Source: a virus. From it: DNA of 59,588 nt. The position numbers and the translations under genes are program-made. The first letter of the stretch is position 1, and each line of letters opens with the position of its first letter. The notes under the pieces are model-generated. The model saw only the letters and a list, made by a program, of their open reading frames with translations, did not search any database and had not been told where the DNA came from. The stretch spans positions 1 through 59,588 of the IMG/VR virus record IMGVR_UViG_3300035195_000305; one strand, written 5' to 3'. Of this stretch, positions 7,453 to 15,389 are shown piece after piece.

Positions 7453-7710
7453 ATGCCAGCAAACGGAAACAATAAAACTAATAAGAAGCACCGTAATAAG
7501 AATAAGAATAAAAGCAGAGTAAAAAATGCTGCAAAAACTGCTCTTAAATTCGTAAAGCCTCTTGCTAAGGGTGTGTTAAAAAGAGGGTTAGGAGTTGCGG
7601 GATTGGTTTTAGGAGCAACTAAGACAGCAACTGCAGATACAGTTAATACTGTAAAGGATGGGGTTACAACAAACAAGTATACCGGTAAAAAATCTAAGTC
7701 TTTATTCTAA
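7453..7710 (+). CDS. Lysine-rich basic protein
   Basis: An 85-aa protein with a Lys/Asn/Arg-rich first 30 residues, then an amphipathic helix (ALKFVKPLAKGVLKRGLGVA) and a short Thr-rich tail. The helix has the cationic amphipathic look of membrane-active peptides, and the gene directly precedes the lysis genes, so a lysis accessory role is possible but unproven. Confidence 0.68.
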   Translation: MPANGNNKTNKKHRNKNKNKSRVKNAAKTALKFVKPLAKGVLKRGLGVAGLVLGATKTATADTVNTVKDGVTTNKYTGKKSKSLF

Positions 7711-7721
7711 AATAAATTTTA

Positions 7722-7729
7722 TATCTTTG
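7722..7729 (+). promoter_or_regulatory. Promoter element before the lysis genes
   Basis: TATCTTTG lies only 4 nt before an ATG at 7734, so transcription would start at or next to that codon. It gives the lysis cluster its own late promoter. Confidence 0.6.
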
Positions 7730-7733
7730 CGAA

Positions 7734-7811
7734 ATGAATTGGATACAAACATCAACCTCAACAGGAAAAATAGTGTACGTAAAAACATGTACTTATAATT
7801 TAAAAAAATGA
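7734..7811 (+). CDS. Putative 25-aa leader peptide
   Basis: A 25-codon reading frame starting right at the expected transcription start and overlapping the holin ATG as ATGA. If translated, it would be a leaderless peptide whose end is coupled to holin translation, which could set lysis timing. The alternative is that it is only the untranslated leader of the holin mRNA. Confidence 0.3.
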   Translation: MNWIQTSTSTGKIVYVKTCTYNLKK

Positions 7812-7963
7812 ATGTAGAAATGAAAGATACGGTAGAAGTAGTAGTTGCCAATGGGGGAGCTTTAGGATTAACATTAATGCAAGCTAACGAAATACTTCAG
7901 TTTGTTTCCCTTTCACTTGCTATAGCATTTACAATTTATAAGTTTATAAAAAAGAAAAAGTAA
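7808..7963 (+). CDS. Putative single-TM holin
   Basis: A 51-aa protein with an acidic N-terminus, one strongly hydrophobic segment (about residues 27-46, ILQFVSLSLAIAFTIYKF) and a Lys-rich C-terminus (KKKK). This size, topology and position 2 nt before an M15 endolysin fit a small holin that lets the endolysin reach the cell wall. Residues GALGLTLMQANEILQ before the TM segment resemble small unnamed flavophage membrane proteins I recall. Confidence 0.72.
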   Translation: MNVEMKDTVEVVVANGGALGLTLMQANEILQFVSLSLAIAFTIYKFIKKKK

Positions 7964-7965
7964 TT

Positions 7966-8334
7966 ATGAAATATTTTACCCACAGCGAGTTTGACTCTCC
8001 TGATGAACCTGGTTCAGGGAAAAATATGAGACATGACTTTTTAGAAATGTTAGATTTTGCAAGAGAAGAATCTGGCATACCCTTTAAGATAACATCAGGA
8101 TTCAGAACACAAGCATACAATAAAGATTTAATAAAAAGAGGATATCAAGCAAGTCCTAATAGTGCGCATTTAAAAGGATGTGCTGCTGATATTGCTTGTG
8201 GAAACTCAGCAAAAAGATCTATAATGGTTAGAGCATTAGTTAATGTCGGGTTCACTCGTTTGGGGATTTCAAAGACCTTCATACATGTGGACAACGATCA
8301 GGCTAAATCTGATGCAATTTGGTTATACTCATAA
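7966..8334 (+). CDS. Endolysin, peptidase M15 (zinc D,D/L,D-peptidase)
   Basis: A 122-aa M15A-type peptidase. The zinc site is visible: SAHLKGCAADI (His65 and Asp72 region, the SxHxxGxAxD motif) and FIHVD near residue 105 with the third ligand His. It starts with the family's typical YFTHSEFDSPDEPGSG. There is no signal peptide, so export would depend on a holin. It cleaves peptidoglycan stem peptides. It lies between the single-TM holin candidate and the small basic genes before the 3TM holin-like gene. Confidence 0.93.
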   Translation: MKYFTHSEFDSPDEPGSGKNMRHDFLEMLDFAREESGIPFKITSGFRTQAYNKDLIKRGYQASPNSAHLKGCAADIACGNSAKRSIMVRALVNVGFTRLGISKTFIHVDNDQAKSDAIWLYS

Positions 8335-8489
8335 TGGCAAAAAAAGGAAGAACAGGGGAAAAAGTATGTTGGGAATACGGTAAAGGAAAATACTGCGGCA
8401 CACTAATACCAAGTAAAGAAACTAAAACTCACAGATACGCAAGAACAGAAAACGGAAAGATTAAGTCTTTACCTAAAAATAAAAAATAA
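8334..8489 (+). CDS. 51-aa basic protein
   Basis: Its ATG overlaps the endolysin stop by one base. Lys/Gly/Thr-rich with two Cys (12, 21) around WEYGKGKYCG. No family is recognised. Supported by one-base overlaps at both ends, the same spacing as the neighbouring genes. Confidence 0.62.
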   Translation: MAKKGRTGEKVCWEYGKGKYCGTLIPSKETKTHRYARTENGKIKSLPKNKK

Positions 8490-8617
8490 TGGCTAAGAAA
8501 TTCAAAATACATAATATGTATAGTAAGACTGGAATTAAGAAAGTTGCTAAAACTATGAAAGACCATTTAGCTTTAAAGAAAAAAGGTTACAATCATACTC
8601 CAAAGAAAAAGAAGTAA
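8489..8617 (+). CDS. 42-aa basic protein
   Basis: One-base overlap with the genes on both sides (TAATGG). Lys-rich with little acidic content, with HNMYSKTGIKKVAKTMKDH as the only distinctive stretch. Function unknown; part of the run of coupled small basic genes. Confidence 0.6.
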   Translation: MAKKFKIHNMYSKTGIKKVAKTMKDHLALKKKGYNHTPKKKK

Positions 8618-8871
8618 TGGCAACACCCAGAAAAGGAAAGGCAAAGGTGAAGGTAACTGCTTCTGGGAAGAAAGTAAGTTATGGTCAGGCAGGAAAAGCT
8701 AAGGGTGGCGGTCCGAGAGTTAAACCAGGAACGTCAAAAGGAGATGCTTATTGTGCAAGAAGCTATGGAATTAAAATGGGATTACCTATAGGTAAACGAA
8801 ATGATCCTAATACTCCAAACAATTTATCTCGTAAGAGATGGAAATGTGTAGGTAAAAAATCAAGACGATGA
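8617..8871 (+). CDS. Small conserved-type phage protein, Cys/Arg-rich C-terminus
   Basis: An 84-aa protein with a Gly/Lys-rich first half (VSYGQAGKAKGGG) and a distinctive second half (KPGTSKGDAYCARSYGI, then NDPNTPNNLSRKRWKC). The pattern is one I recall from unnamed phage proteins. The two Cys and several basic residues could make a small metal- or nucleic-acid-binding fold. Overlaps the next gene by 4 bp. Confidence 0.75.
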   Translation: MATPRKGKAKVKVTASGKKVSYGQAGKAKGGGPRVKPGTSKGDAYCARSYGIKMGLPIGKRNDPNTPNNLSRKRWKCVGKKSRR

Positions 8872-9275
8872 TAAAAAATTTATTAGGAGGATTGTTTAGT
8901 AAGGTTGTTGAGAATGCTGAGGGAATATTAGATGAAATCATTACAACAGATGAAGAGCGTGATCAAGCTAAACTTGCTATAAAAAAAATAATGTTGGATG
9001 CCGAAAGAGAGGCTTTCAATAAAGAAGTAGAAGATCGTAAAGACGCAAGATCATTATACAAAGACGATGCTTTCATTCAGAAAATATTAGCTGGTCTATT
9101 TACTATAGCTTATTTTCTACTTACATACACTATGTTTAAATACTTCGTTCTGCACGAAGTTGTTTTATCTGAATATGAGATAGGTTTTATATCTACGGTA
9201 TTTGGAGCAATGTCAGCTAAAGTAAACACTATAGTTGACTTTTTCTTTGGAGGAAGCAGTAAGCAAAACAAATGA
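8868..9275 (+). CDS. 3TM-holin-like membrane protein
   Basis: A 135-aa protein. The first 70 residues are an amphipathic, charged helix region (LDEIITTDEERDQAKLAIKK...EREAFNKEVEDRKDAR) followed by two clear membrane segments (about 72-92, ILAGLFTIAYFLLTYTMF; and 103-125, ending FFFGGSSKQ). This matches the layout of the gene-transfer-agent-type 3TM holin family (PF11351), assigned by pattern. As a second holin-type candidate after the endolysin it could be the true holin, an antiholin or a spanin-like factor. Confidence 0.8.
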   Translation: MIKNLLGGLFSKVVENAEGILDEIITTDEERDQAKLAIKKIMLDAEREAFNKEVEDRKDARSLYKDDAFIQKILAGLFTIAYFLLTYTMFKYFVLHEVVLSEYEIGFISTVFGAMSAKVNTIVDFFFGGSSKQNK

Positions 9276-9823
9276 TTAATCAAGAATCATCACAAAGACT
9301 TAAATCTTGGATTTTAAAAAACATAGATTTAATAAGATCTCAGAAACAATCACCAAGAGGACATAAGGGAGTGGTGTTTGGTCTTAGGGATTTACAAAGT
9401 CAAGACTTAAAAGAACTTTTAACCGCTCACTCATTTCCTTATAATGATTTAAAACACATTGAAGAGGAATTAATTAATACTTATAAAATTCCTTCAAAAA
9501 AGTATGCTGAGTCAGGCATAATGATGGTGTATTCTGAAAAAGGATATAAGTGTAAGTGGCACACCGATACTACAGATAATTTAGACGAATACACTACTCG
9601 CTTAAATGTATTGATTAGCAAACCAAAAGAAGGAGGAGAACCAATTATTAAAAAAAATAATGTAAAAGAAATTATTCCAGTAACTAAAAATAAACCCTGG
9701 ATATGTGTGGGGGGAAAATATGAGCATTCTACTGTAAAAACAGAAAGTGATGAGCCTCGAATTTTACTATCATTTGGATACGATGTCAATAAAAAAATAT
9801 TAGAAAATTTAGAATACATATAA
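9272..9823 (+). CDS. 2OG-Fe(II) oxygenase-like protein
   Basis: A 183-aa protein with a double-stranded beta-helix signature: HxD as His97/Asp99 (CKWHTDT), distal His152 (KYEHST), and Arg163 (EPRILLSFGYD) where the 2-oxoglutarate carboxylate would bind. It should hydroxylate or otherwise oxidise a protein, nucleic acid or small molecule using O2 and 2OG. The ATG overlaps the 3TM gene by 4 bp. It is unlike the second oxygenase (15386-15967) outside the catalytic motifs. Substrate unknown. Confidence 0.8.
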   Translation: MINQESSQRLKSWILKNIDLIRSQKQSPRGHKGVVFGLRDLQSQDLKELLTAHSFPYNDLKHIEEELINTYKIPSKKYAESGIMMVYSEKGYKCKWHTDTTDNLDEYTTRLNVLISKPKEGGEPIIKKNNVKEIIPVTKNKPWICVGGKYEHSTVKTESDEPRILLSFGYDVNKKILENLEYI

Positions 9824-9848
9824 TTAAAATGTGTTAGATAACTTTTAT

Positions 9849-9856
9849 TATATTTG
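9849..9856 (+). promoter_or_regulatory. Bacteroidota -7 promoter element
   Basis: TATATTTG lies 33 nt before the ATG at 9890, in the only gap of this stretch. It probably drives the fibre region from 9890. Confidence 0.6.
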
Positions 9857-9889
9857 CACTAAGAAATAATTAACTAAAATCAAATAAAA

Positions 9890-10138
9890 ATGGAAAACAA
9901 GATTGACGAAAAAACATTAAAGAATTTACAAGAGTTAAATTCACAGTTTAACACTATTAAAACTCAATTAGGAGATTTAGAACTTCAAAAACATGGACTA
10001 TGTTTAAAGGTAGAATCTTTAAGAGGTGAATTCTCAACACTGGAAGCAGAACTTGCAGAAAAGCATGGTAAGAATTCGATTATAAACTTAGAGACAGGAG
10101 AAGTAACTCAAAAAGAAGAAGAAAAAGAAAATGGCTAA
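9890..10138 (+). CDS. Small coiled-coil protein
   Basis: An 82-aa protein predicted as a near-continuous coiled coil (residues 3-60), ending in a conserved-looking KNSIINLETGEVTQ and an acidic tail. Similar small coiled-coil proteins occur in marine phages (recalled). It overlaps the next gene by 8 bp. Possibly a fibre or scaffold accessory. Confidence 0.72.
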   Translation: MENKIDEKTLKNLQELNSQFNTIKTQLGDLELQKHGLCLKVESLRGEFSTLEAELAEKHGKNSIINLETGEVTQKEEEKENG

Positions 10139-10679
10139 AATAAAAGACACCATAACGTATCCTATAAAGAGCGTTGCTAATACCAGAGACATGGTAATCA
10201 TCACTGACGCTTATGATGGGTCTACCAAAAATATGCTTTTAGGTACGGTGTCTGCATTAAACACAGGATTAGTAGGGTTTAAAGAAGTTAGTTTAGAATT
10301 AACTTCAGCACAAGTTTTAGGATTAATTACAACTCCCTTTACAATAGTTCCAGCTTCAGCTGTTGCTAATACCTTTATTGTTCCTGTAAGTATTTTGTTA
10401 ACATTAAATACTGTTACTACTGCTTATGCCTTTAATGGTGCTGATGTTTTTTCAGTTAACTATACAACTCCTACAACAGGAGGGGTATTAGCAAGTTTTA
10501 CAGGATCGTTTTTAAATTCAGTATCACAAACTTCTATAGCAGGGTCTGTAGGAACTCTCGTTACTCTACCTGTTGTTAATCAAGATTTAGTTTTAACTGG
10601 AGTAGGAAATACTGCAAGCGGAACGGGTGATGGTACTTTAAAAGTGACGGTTCAATATACAGAAATGTCAATAATATAA
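10131..10679 (+). CDS. Fibre-associated virion protein
   Basis: A 182-aa, beta-rich, Thr/Val/Gly-rich protein. Its first 45 residues (MAKIKDTITYPIKSV... through GTVSALNTG) resemble the N-terminus of the large fibre that follows (MAKIENITVYPTVTPADDD), so both probably dock on the same virion site through a shared anchor. The rest, about 50-182, is a beta-sandwich-like domain with no recognised family. Confidence 0.75.
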   Translation: MAKIKDTITYPIKSVANTRDMVIITDAYDGSTKNMLLGTVSALNTGLVGFKEVSLELTSAQVLGLITTPFTIVPASAVANTFIVPVSILLTLNTVTTAYAFNGADVFSVNYTTPTTGGVLASFTGSFLNSVSQTSIAGSVGTLVTLPVVNQDLVLTGVGNTASGTGDGTLKVTVQYTEMSII

Positions 10680-10690
10680 CAAAATAAGAT

Positions 10691-13600
10691 ATGGCTAAAA
10701 TTGAAAACATCACAGTATATCCTACGGTAACTCCAGCGGATGATGATTTACTAATCGGAACTGACGTTAGTAATAATAATAAAACAGTCACATTTACAGT
10801 TGCTTCTATAGGGGCAGGTGGCCCTGGAATTCTTCAGGGTTTACAGTCAGTATTAGATACAAGTAATTTTGCTACACAAAGTATTGTTTTAACAGGTGGC
10901 CCTGGTCCGAATGGATATATAGATTTAAACCAAATACTACTAACAGGATCAGCAGGTGCTGCTGGTCAAGTTCTTACTTCTGGCGGTGGCGGTGGATTAG
11001 CAACATGGACAACTCCATCTCCAGGTGGCGGTGGAGAAAATATACAGCAAACTTTAGCTATCGGAAACACAACATCATTATCAATGATAATGAATGGTGC
11101 AGGTCAGCAGTTAAGTTTATCTGGGGGCACTGATCTTAACATAGCGGGCGCAGGTTCTAATATAAATGTAGGAGCATCTTCTAATCTTATTTTATCTGAT
11201 ACTTCTACTTTAAACTTTTCAACACTAACAACAATAAGTGATTATTCTGGTAACACAGGGGTGGCTGGACAAATACTATCTATAAATACTGCGGGTACAG
11301 GTGTAGAGTGGGGCACTTTACCTCCTCCTTCTACTCCAAGTTTACAACAAGTTTTAAACGTAGGTAATACAGCTATAGGTATAGGTATAAACCTAACAGC
11401 AGGATCTCCTTTAACTTTAGATGCAACTTCTAATATTGTTTCAAACGGAACTAATACGTTTAATGGAACTAATACTTTTACTTCTAATGTAGATCTTGAT
11501 GGTTGTTTAGAGGATGTAAATGGATCATGTGGAGTAGCTGGTCAAATACTAAGTTCTACTGTATCGGGAGTTCAGTGGGTTAATGCAGCGTCTTCTGTAG
11601 TGCCAACTTTACAAGTAGTATTAACTAATGGAGATACAGCTACTGAAGATATAAACCTTACAGGGAATATTGATCTTACAGGAAGCTTAGTGTTAGGGTC
11701 AAACACAACTATAAGCGCAAACTCTTCGGTTGGTACTCCAGGACAATATTTAACAGCTACAGCAACGGGCGTGGAGTGGACAACTAATGCAGCTGCAAAT
11801 CCTAATTTAGATCAGGTTTTAAGTGCAGGAAATACTTCAACACAAAATATTCTTCTTACAGGTACTGCTAATATAACAACACCAACAATTAGCCCTGGAG
11901 CTATAGCTGTGACCAATGGTACAGGTGGTGCTAATCAGATATTACAATCTAACGCAGGTGTTCTTTCTTGGGTAAATAATACTACTACAGGAATGACGAA
12001 CTTTCAGTTGAGTGCTGACGCTGGTCCTACTCAAACAGTAAATGATAGTGATATAGTTCAATTTCTTGGCGGTACAGGATTAAGCACTGTAACTTCTAAT
12101 ATAGATATTGTTACTGTTAATTTAGATAATACAACGGTAGTTCCAGGATCATATACATATACTGATCTTACTGTAAATGCTCAAGGTCAGATTACATCGG
12201 TTACTTCTAATCCGTCTCCTCCATCAGACACAACTTATGTTTTAGACTCAGTTCAAAATGGAACAGATTCAGATATAAAATTAACATCTTCTATTGGAGT
12301 TGTTGATACAGTAAAATTAGTAGCGGGAACTAATATCACACTTACAGATACGGGTAGTAATATAACAATAGCCGCAGCAGCAGGAGGTACGGGAATGACA
12401 AGCTTTACCGCTGCTGGAGATAGTGGATCTCAAACAATTACAGATGGTAATACTTTAACTATTGCGGGAGGAACGGGTATAGGAACAGCTGCATCTGCGG
12501 TTGATACAGTTACAGTAGGGCTTACTGCTTCAGGGGTTACAGCTGGTAGTTATACCAACACAGATCTTACTGTAGATATATACGGAAGAATAACAGCAGC
12601 TTCTAACGGGGCTTCTGGTGGTGGTGGCGTAACTTCAGTAACATTACAATCAGCAACAACTTCAGTAGGACCTTCTATGACTATAGCTCCAACAACAGGA
12701 GTAGTTTTAGTTACTCCTCACGCTTATAATGGAGGTAGTAACACAGGATTTGTTCCTGTAGGAGGAACATCAGCTAATGTTTTAGGTGGAGACGGAAATT
12801 GGAAAGGATTTATAGCTGGAAATGGAAATATTTCAACAGGCGCTGCAATTTCGGTAGTTGTAAACCCTAATAATATATTACTCTCGTCTCATGTTTATGC
12901 TGGTGGTGGATTTGTAGGGCATGTACCAGGAAATGGTACTGCAGGCACATACTTAGAGGGAGACGGTACATGGTCTACCCCATCTTCTTCATCTTACTCT
13001 TGGAATATAGCAGGTGGTGCTATATCATCAGGAAATGTAACTAATGGAACAATTGTAAAGTTTATTGGTGGTACTGGAATGACAGTAAGTATCGCTAATT
13101 CTTTTGATGTAACTCTTGATACTACTGCGGTTCTTACGGAATCAGTTAGTACAGCAGTTTCTACAGGTACTCCTTTAACCGCTACAATAGCTGCTAATAA
13201 TATTTCACTTGTATCTCATTCTTATGCTGGAGGATCTAATGTAGGGTACGTGCCATTAGGAGGTACAGCTGGTACTGTCCTTGATGGTACTGGAAACTGG
13301 ATTTCTCAAACTGCGGCAGGAGTAACTTCTGTAACAATACAGTCGGGCACGAATTCTACAGGAGCACCTATTTCACAAAATACAACAACAGGCGCTATAA
13401 CATGGACGCCTCATCAATATAATGGAGGGACTAATGTAGGTTATGTTCCTACAGGTTCAGGAGGAACAGCTACCTTATATTTAGACGGATCAGGAAACTG
13501 GAGTGCTCCAACAGGAACATTAACAAGCTTTATATTAGCGGGTAATGCCGGTACATCTACTGTAGATAACGGGGATAACGTTGGTCTTGTAGGAACAAAT

Positions 13601-14581
13601 GCTTCTGGAGGATTAAGTTTTTCGGTATCATCTGCTGGAACAAGTATAGCAATATTAGGAACAATAGTTCCAACTGGCGTAACTCCTGGTTCTTATACTA
13701 ATTCTGATATTACTGTAAATTCTGAAGGTCAAATTACCACTATAAGTAATGGTACGGGAGGAGGAATTACAAATGTACAACTTTCAGCAACAGGAACATC
13801 TACAGGGTTAAATGATTCTTTAGAAGTAAGTATTGTTGGTACTACAGCTTTTCTGACTCCTAATGTATTTGCTGGAGGAGTTAATGTTGGGAATGTTCCA
13901 AGTTCTGCTGCAGTACCAGCTTCAGCAGAAAGAATCCACATGTTAGCAGCTGATGGAACTTGGCAAACAACTGCAGCAACCTCAATGATAAGAGAAAGGT
14001 TCTCTGTAGCAGAGCAAAAGTATCAGGCTAATCAATATTGGGTTGCCAGAAGTCCTGAAAGCGGTGGGTTAGGAACTAATGATGTTAATATAACTCGTTT
14101 TTATCAATTTACAAACTCCTCTCCAGCAACAGCTGCAACCACATGGACTTCATTGCAATACGGTTCTGGTCAGATACTTCAACAGCCAAGCCTGCAATTT
14201 TCAAAACCAGGGACAGAAGAAAATATGATTACCGCAGCAACAGGAATATGTACTTATCACAGTAATGGTGCAACTCAATCAAATCCAATAGCCCATGTTT
14301 TTGAATTATGGCATGTAAATAATTATTGCACACTTACAAACGCTACAAAAGTAGGAGAGTTTAAATTTACCGTTACTGGAGGCCCTATGCCTATTAATGA
14401 TGATGGTGTTATACAATGTCAAGATATGGATTGGGGTGTTGCTACTGACGGACAAAAACTTGATCCAGGAGATGGTCTTATTTTAACTTATAAATTTGAT
14501 CCTCTTGCAAGCGGACAAACCCAAAATAGTGCTGATCTGTGGTTTGATTTAACCATGAAGTATCAGACAGCAATACTTTAA
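10691..14581 (+). CDS. Large tail fibre/spike protein
   Basis: A 1296-aa protein, Gly/Thr/Ser/Asn-rich. An N-terminal anchor (1-45) is shared with the preceding gene. The body contains several repeat types: VP-G-rich units ending LDGxGNW or LEGDGTW (five copies between about 680 and 1100) and longer units ending PGSYTxxDxTVxxxGQIT (three copies). Such repeats form trimeric beta-fibres. The last ~180 residues differ (AEQKYQANQYWVARSPESGG... to the end) and are probably the receptor-binding head. No reverse transcriptase is present, so no sign of diversity-generating retroelement action. Confidence 0.88.
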   Translation: MAKIENITVYPTVTPADDDLLIGTDVSNNNKTVTFTVASIGAGGPGILQGLQSVLDTSNFATQSIVLTGGPGPNGYIDLNQILLTGSAGAAGQVLTSGGGGGLATWTTPSPGGGGENIQQTLAIGNTTSLSMIMNGAGQQLSLSGGTDLNIAGAGSNINVGASSNLILSDTSTLNFSTLTTISDYSGNTGVAGQILSINTAGTGVEWGTLPPPSTPSLQQVLNVGNTAIGIGINLTAGSPLTLDATSNIVSNGTNTFNGTNTFTSNVDLDGCLEDVNGSCGVAGQILSSTVSGVQWVNAASSVVPTLQVVLTNGDTATEDINLTGNIDLTGSLVLGSNTTISANSSVGTPGQYLTATATGVEWTTNAAANPNLDQVLSAGNTSTQNILLTGTANITTPTISPGAIAVTNGTGGANQILQSNAGVLSWVNNTTTGMTNFQLSADAGPTQTVNDSDIVQFLGGTGLSTVTSNIDIVTVNLDNTTVVPGSYTYTDLTVNAQGQITSVTSNPSPPSDTTYVLDSVQNGTDSDIKLTSSIGVVDTVKLVAGTNITLTDTGSNITIAAAAGGTGMTSFTAAGDSGSQTITDGNTLTIAGGTGIGTAASAVDTVTVGLTASGVTAGSYTNTDLTVDIYGRITAASNGASGGGGVTSVTLQSATTSVGPSMTIAPTTGVVLVTPHAYNGGSNTGFVPVGGTSANVLGGDGNWKGFIAGNGNISTGAAISVVVNPNNILLSSHVYAGGGFVGHVPGNGTAGTYLEGDGTWSTPSSSSYSWNIAGGAISSGNVTNGTIVKFIGGTGMTVSIANSFDVTLDTTAVLTESVSTAVSTGTPLTATIAANNISLVSHSYAGGSNVGYVPLGGTAGTVLDGTGNWISQTAAGVTSVTIQSGTNSTGAPISQNTTTGAITWTPHQYNGGTNVGYVPTGSGGTATLYLDGSGNWSAPTGTLTSFILAGNAGTSTVDNGDNVGLVGTNASGGLSFSVSSAGTSIAILGTIVPTGVTPGSYTNSDITVNSEGQITTISNGTGGGITNVQLSATGTSTGLNDSLEVSIVGTTAFLTPNVFAGGVNVGNVPSSAAVPASAERIHMLAADGTWQTTAATSMIRERFSVAEQKYQANQYWVARSPESGGLGTNDVNITRFYQFTNSSPATAATTWTSLQYGSGQILQQPSLQFSKPGTEENMITAATGICTYHSNGATQSNPIAHVFELWHVNNYCTLTNATKVGEFKFTVTGGPMPINDDGVIQCQDMDWGVATDGQKLDPGDGLILTYKFDPLASGQTQNSADLWFDLTMKYQTAIL

Positions 14582-14607
14582 AATTAAATAAAATAAAATA
14601 AAATGAA

Positions 14608-14826
14608 ATGGACATTAGAAAAATATCAATCGGCTCAGACTATAAGTCTGGAGCTATGCACTATATAGTAGGTCAAGAAGTATTAGGAGGTTCTCATAAA
14701 ATACATCTTATTCAAGGAGACAGTCTTTCTTATAAAATATGGATTCAAAGAGGTGATGAAATATATATGTGGAAAGAATTTCTCAGTACTCTTCCTATAT
14801 CATTAGAATATAATATAAACTTTTAG
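14608..14826 (+). CDS. Small conserved-type protein next to the fibre
   Basis: A 72-aa protein (MDIRKISIGSDYKSGAMHYI...) with a strand-rich pattern and no recognised domain. I recall near-identical motifs (KISIG-DYK-AMHY-VGQ-VLGGSH) in unnamed proteins of marine phages. Its stop overlaps the start of the GroES-like gene by one base, so the two are probably co-translated. Confidence 0.75.
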   Translation: MDIRKISIGSDYKSGAMHYIVGQEVLGGSHKIHLIQGDSLSYKIWIQRGDEIYMWKEFLSTLPISLEYNINF

Positions 14827-15389
14827 TGAGGTCGCCTGACTCTTTTATTGTAACCCCTGTCAATGATAGGCGATACGATAACCTTAAAGAAATATCTGGA
14901 GTAAAATTTATTACCAGTGTTTCTGAGGAAGACCATACAGCCTCTAATCGTTTTGCAACAGTAATAGAAACTCCTATAGGTTATAACGGGCATGTTAAAA
15001 AAGGAGATACGTTATTGGTTCATCATAATGTTTTTAAATTTTATAATGACATGCAAGGTCGTAGAAAAAGCGGCAGGAGTCATTTAAAAGATAATTTGTT
15101 TTTAGTAGATTATGATCAATTTTTTATGTATAAAAATAAAGACAAATGGAAAGCTTGGGGTAAATATTGTTTTATAAAACCTATTGAGTTAGAAGATTCG
15201 TATATTTTTAAAGGAGGAAGTGAAGAGCCTTTGTTTGGTATTGTAAAATATATTAATCAAGAATTGTTAGATTTAGGAGTACAAGAAGGGGATAAAATAT
15301 CTTACACTCCTGACAGCGATTATCCTTTTAATATTGAGGGAGAAAAATTGTACCGAATGTTTACAAACAATATAACTATGACATTATGA
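14826..15389 (+). CDS. Tandem GroES-like beta-barrel protein
   Basis: A 187-aa protein from a GTG start that overlaps the previous stop. The two halves each show a GroES-like order of strands: residues about 6-103 (FIVTPVNDR, then VKKGDTLLVHHN, ending DQFFMYK) and about 113-185 (YCFIKPIELED, then FGIVKYIN, VQEGDKISYTP, ending KLYRMFTNNI). The GDxLxVHHN and EGDKISY strands match GroES's VGDIVIF. I infer a double Hsp10-fold protein that might work with the phage GroEL or host GroEL; an unrelated beta-barrel is the alternative. It overlaps the oxygenase gene by 4 bp. Confidence 0.6.
   Translation: MRSPDSFIVTPVNDRRYDNLKEISGVKFITSVSEEDHTASNRFATVIETPIGYNGHVKKGDTLLVHHNVFKFYNDMQGRRKSGRSHLKDNLFLVDYDQFFMYKNKDKWKAWGKYCFIKPIELEDSYIFKGGSEEPLFGIVKYINQELLDLGVQEGDKISYTPDSDYPFNIEGEKLYRMFTNNITMTL

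Noticed and set aside
8000-8022. CTGATGA followed by a CCTG/CAGG hairpin and GAAA in the endolysin gene, resembling a hammerhead
   Set aside because: It lies in the coding sequence of a conserved motif, has no stem III or stem I partner, and stem II lacks the closing G-C.
10691-14581. Diversity-generating retroelement target in the repetitive fibre
   Set aside because: There is no reverse transcriptase, template repeat or accessory gene in the window; the repeats are structural fibre repeats.
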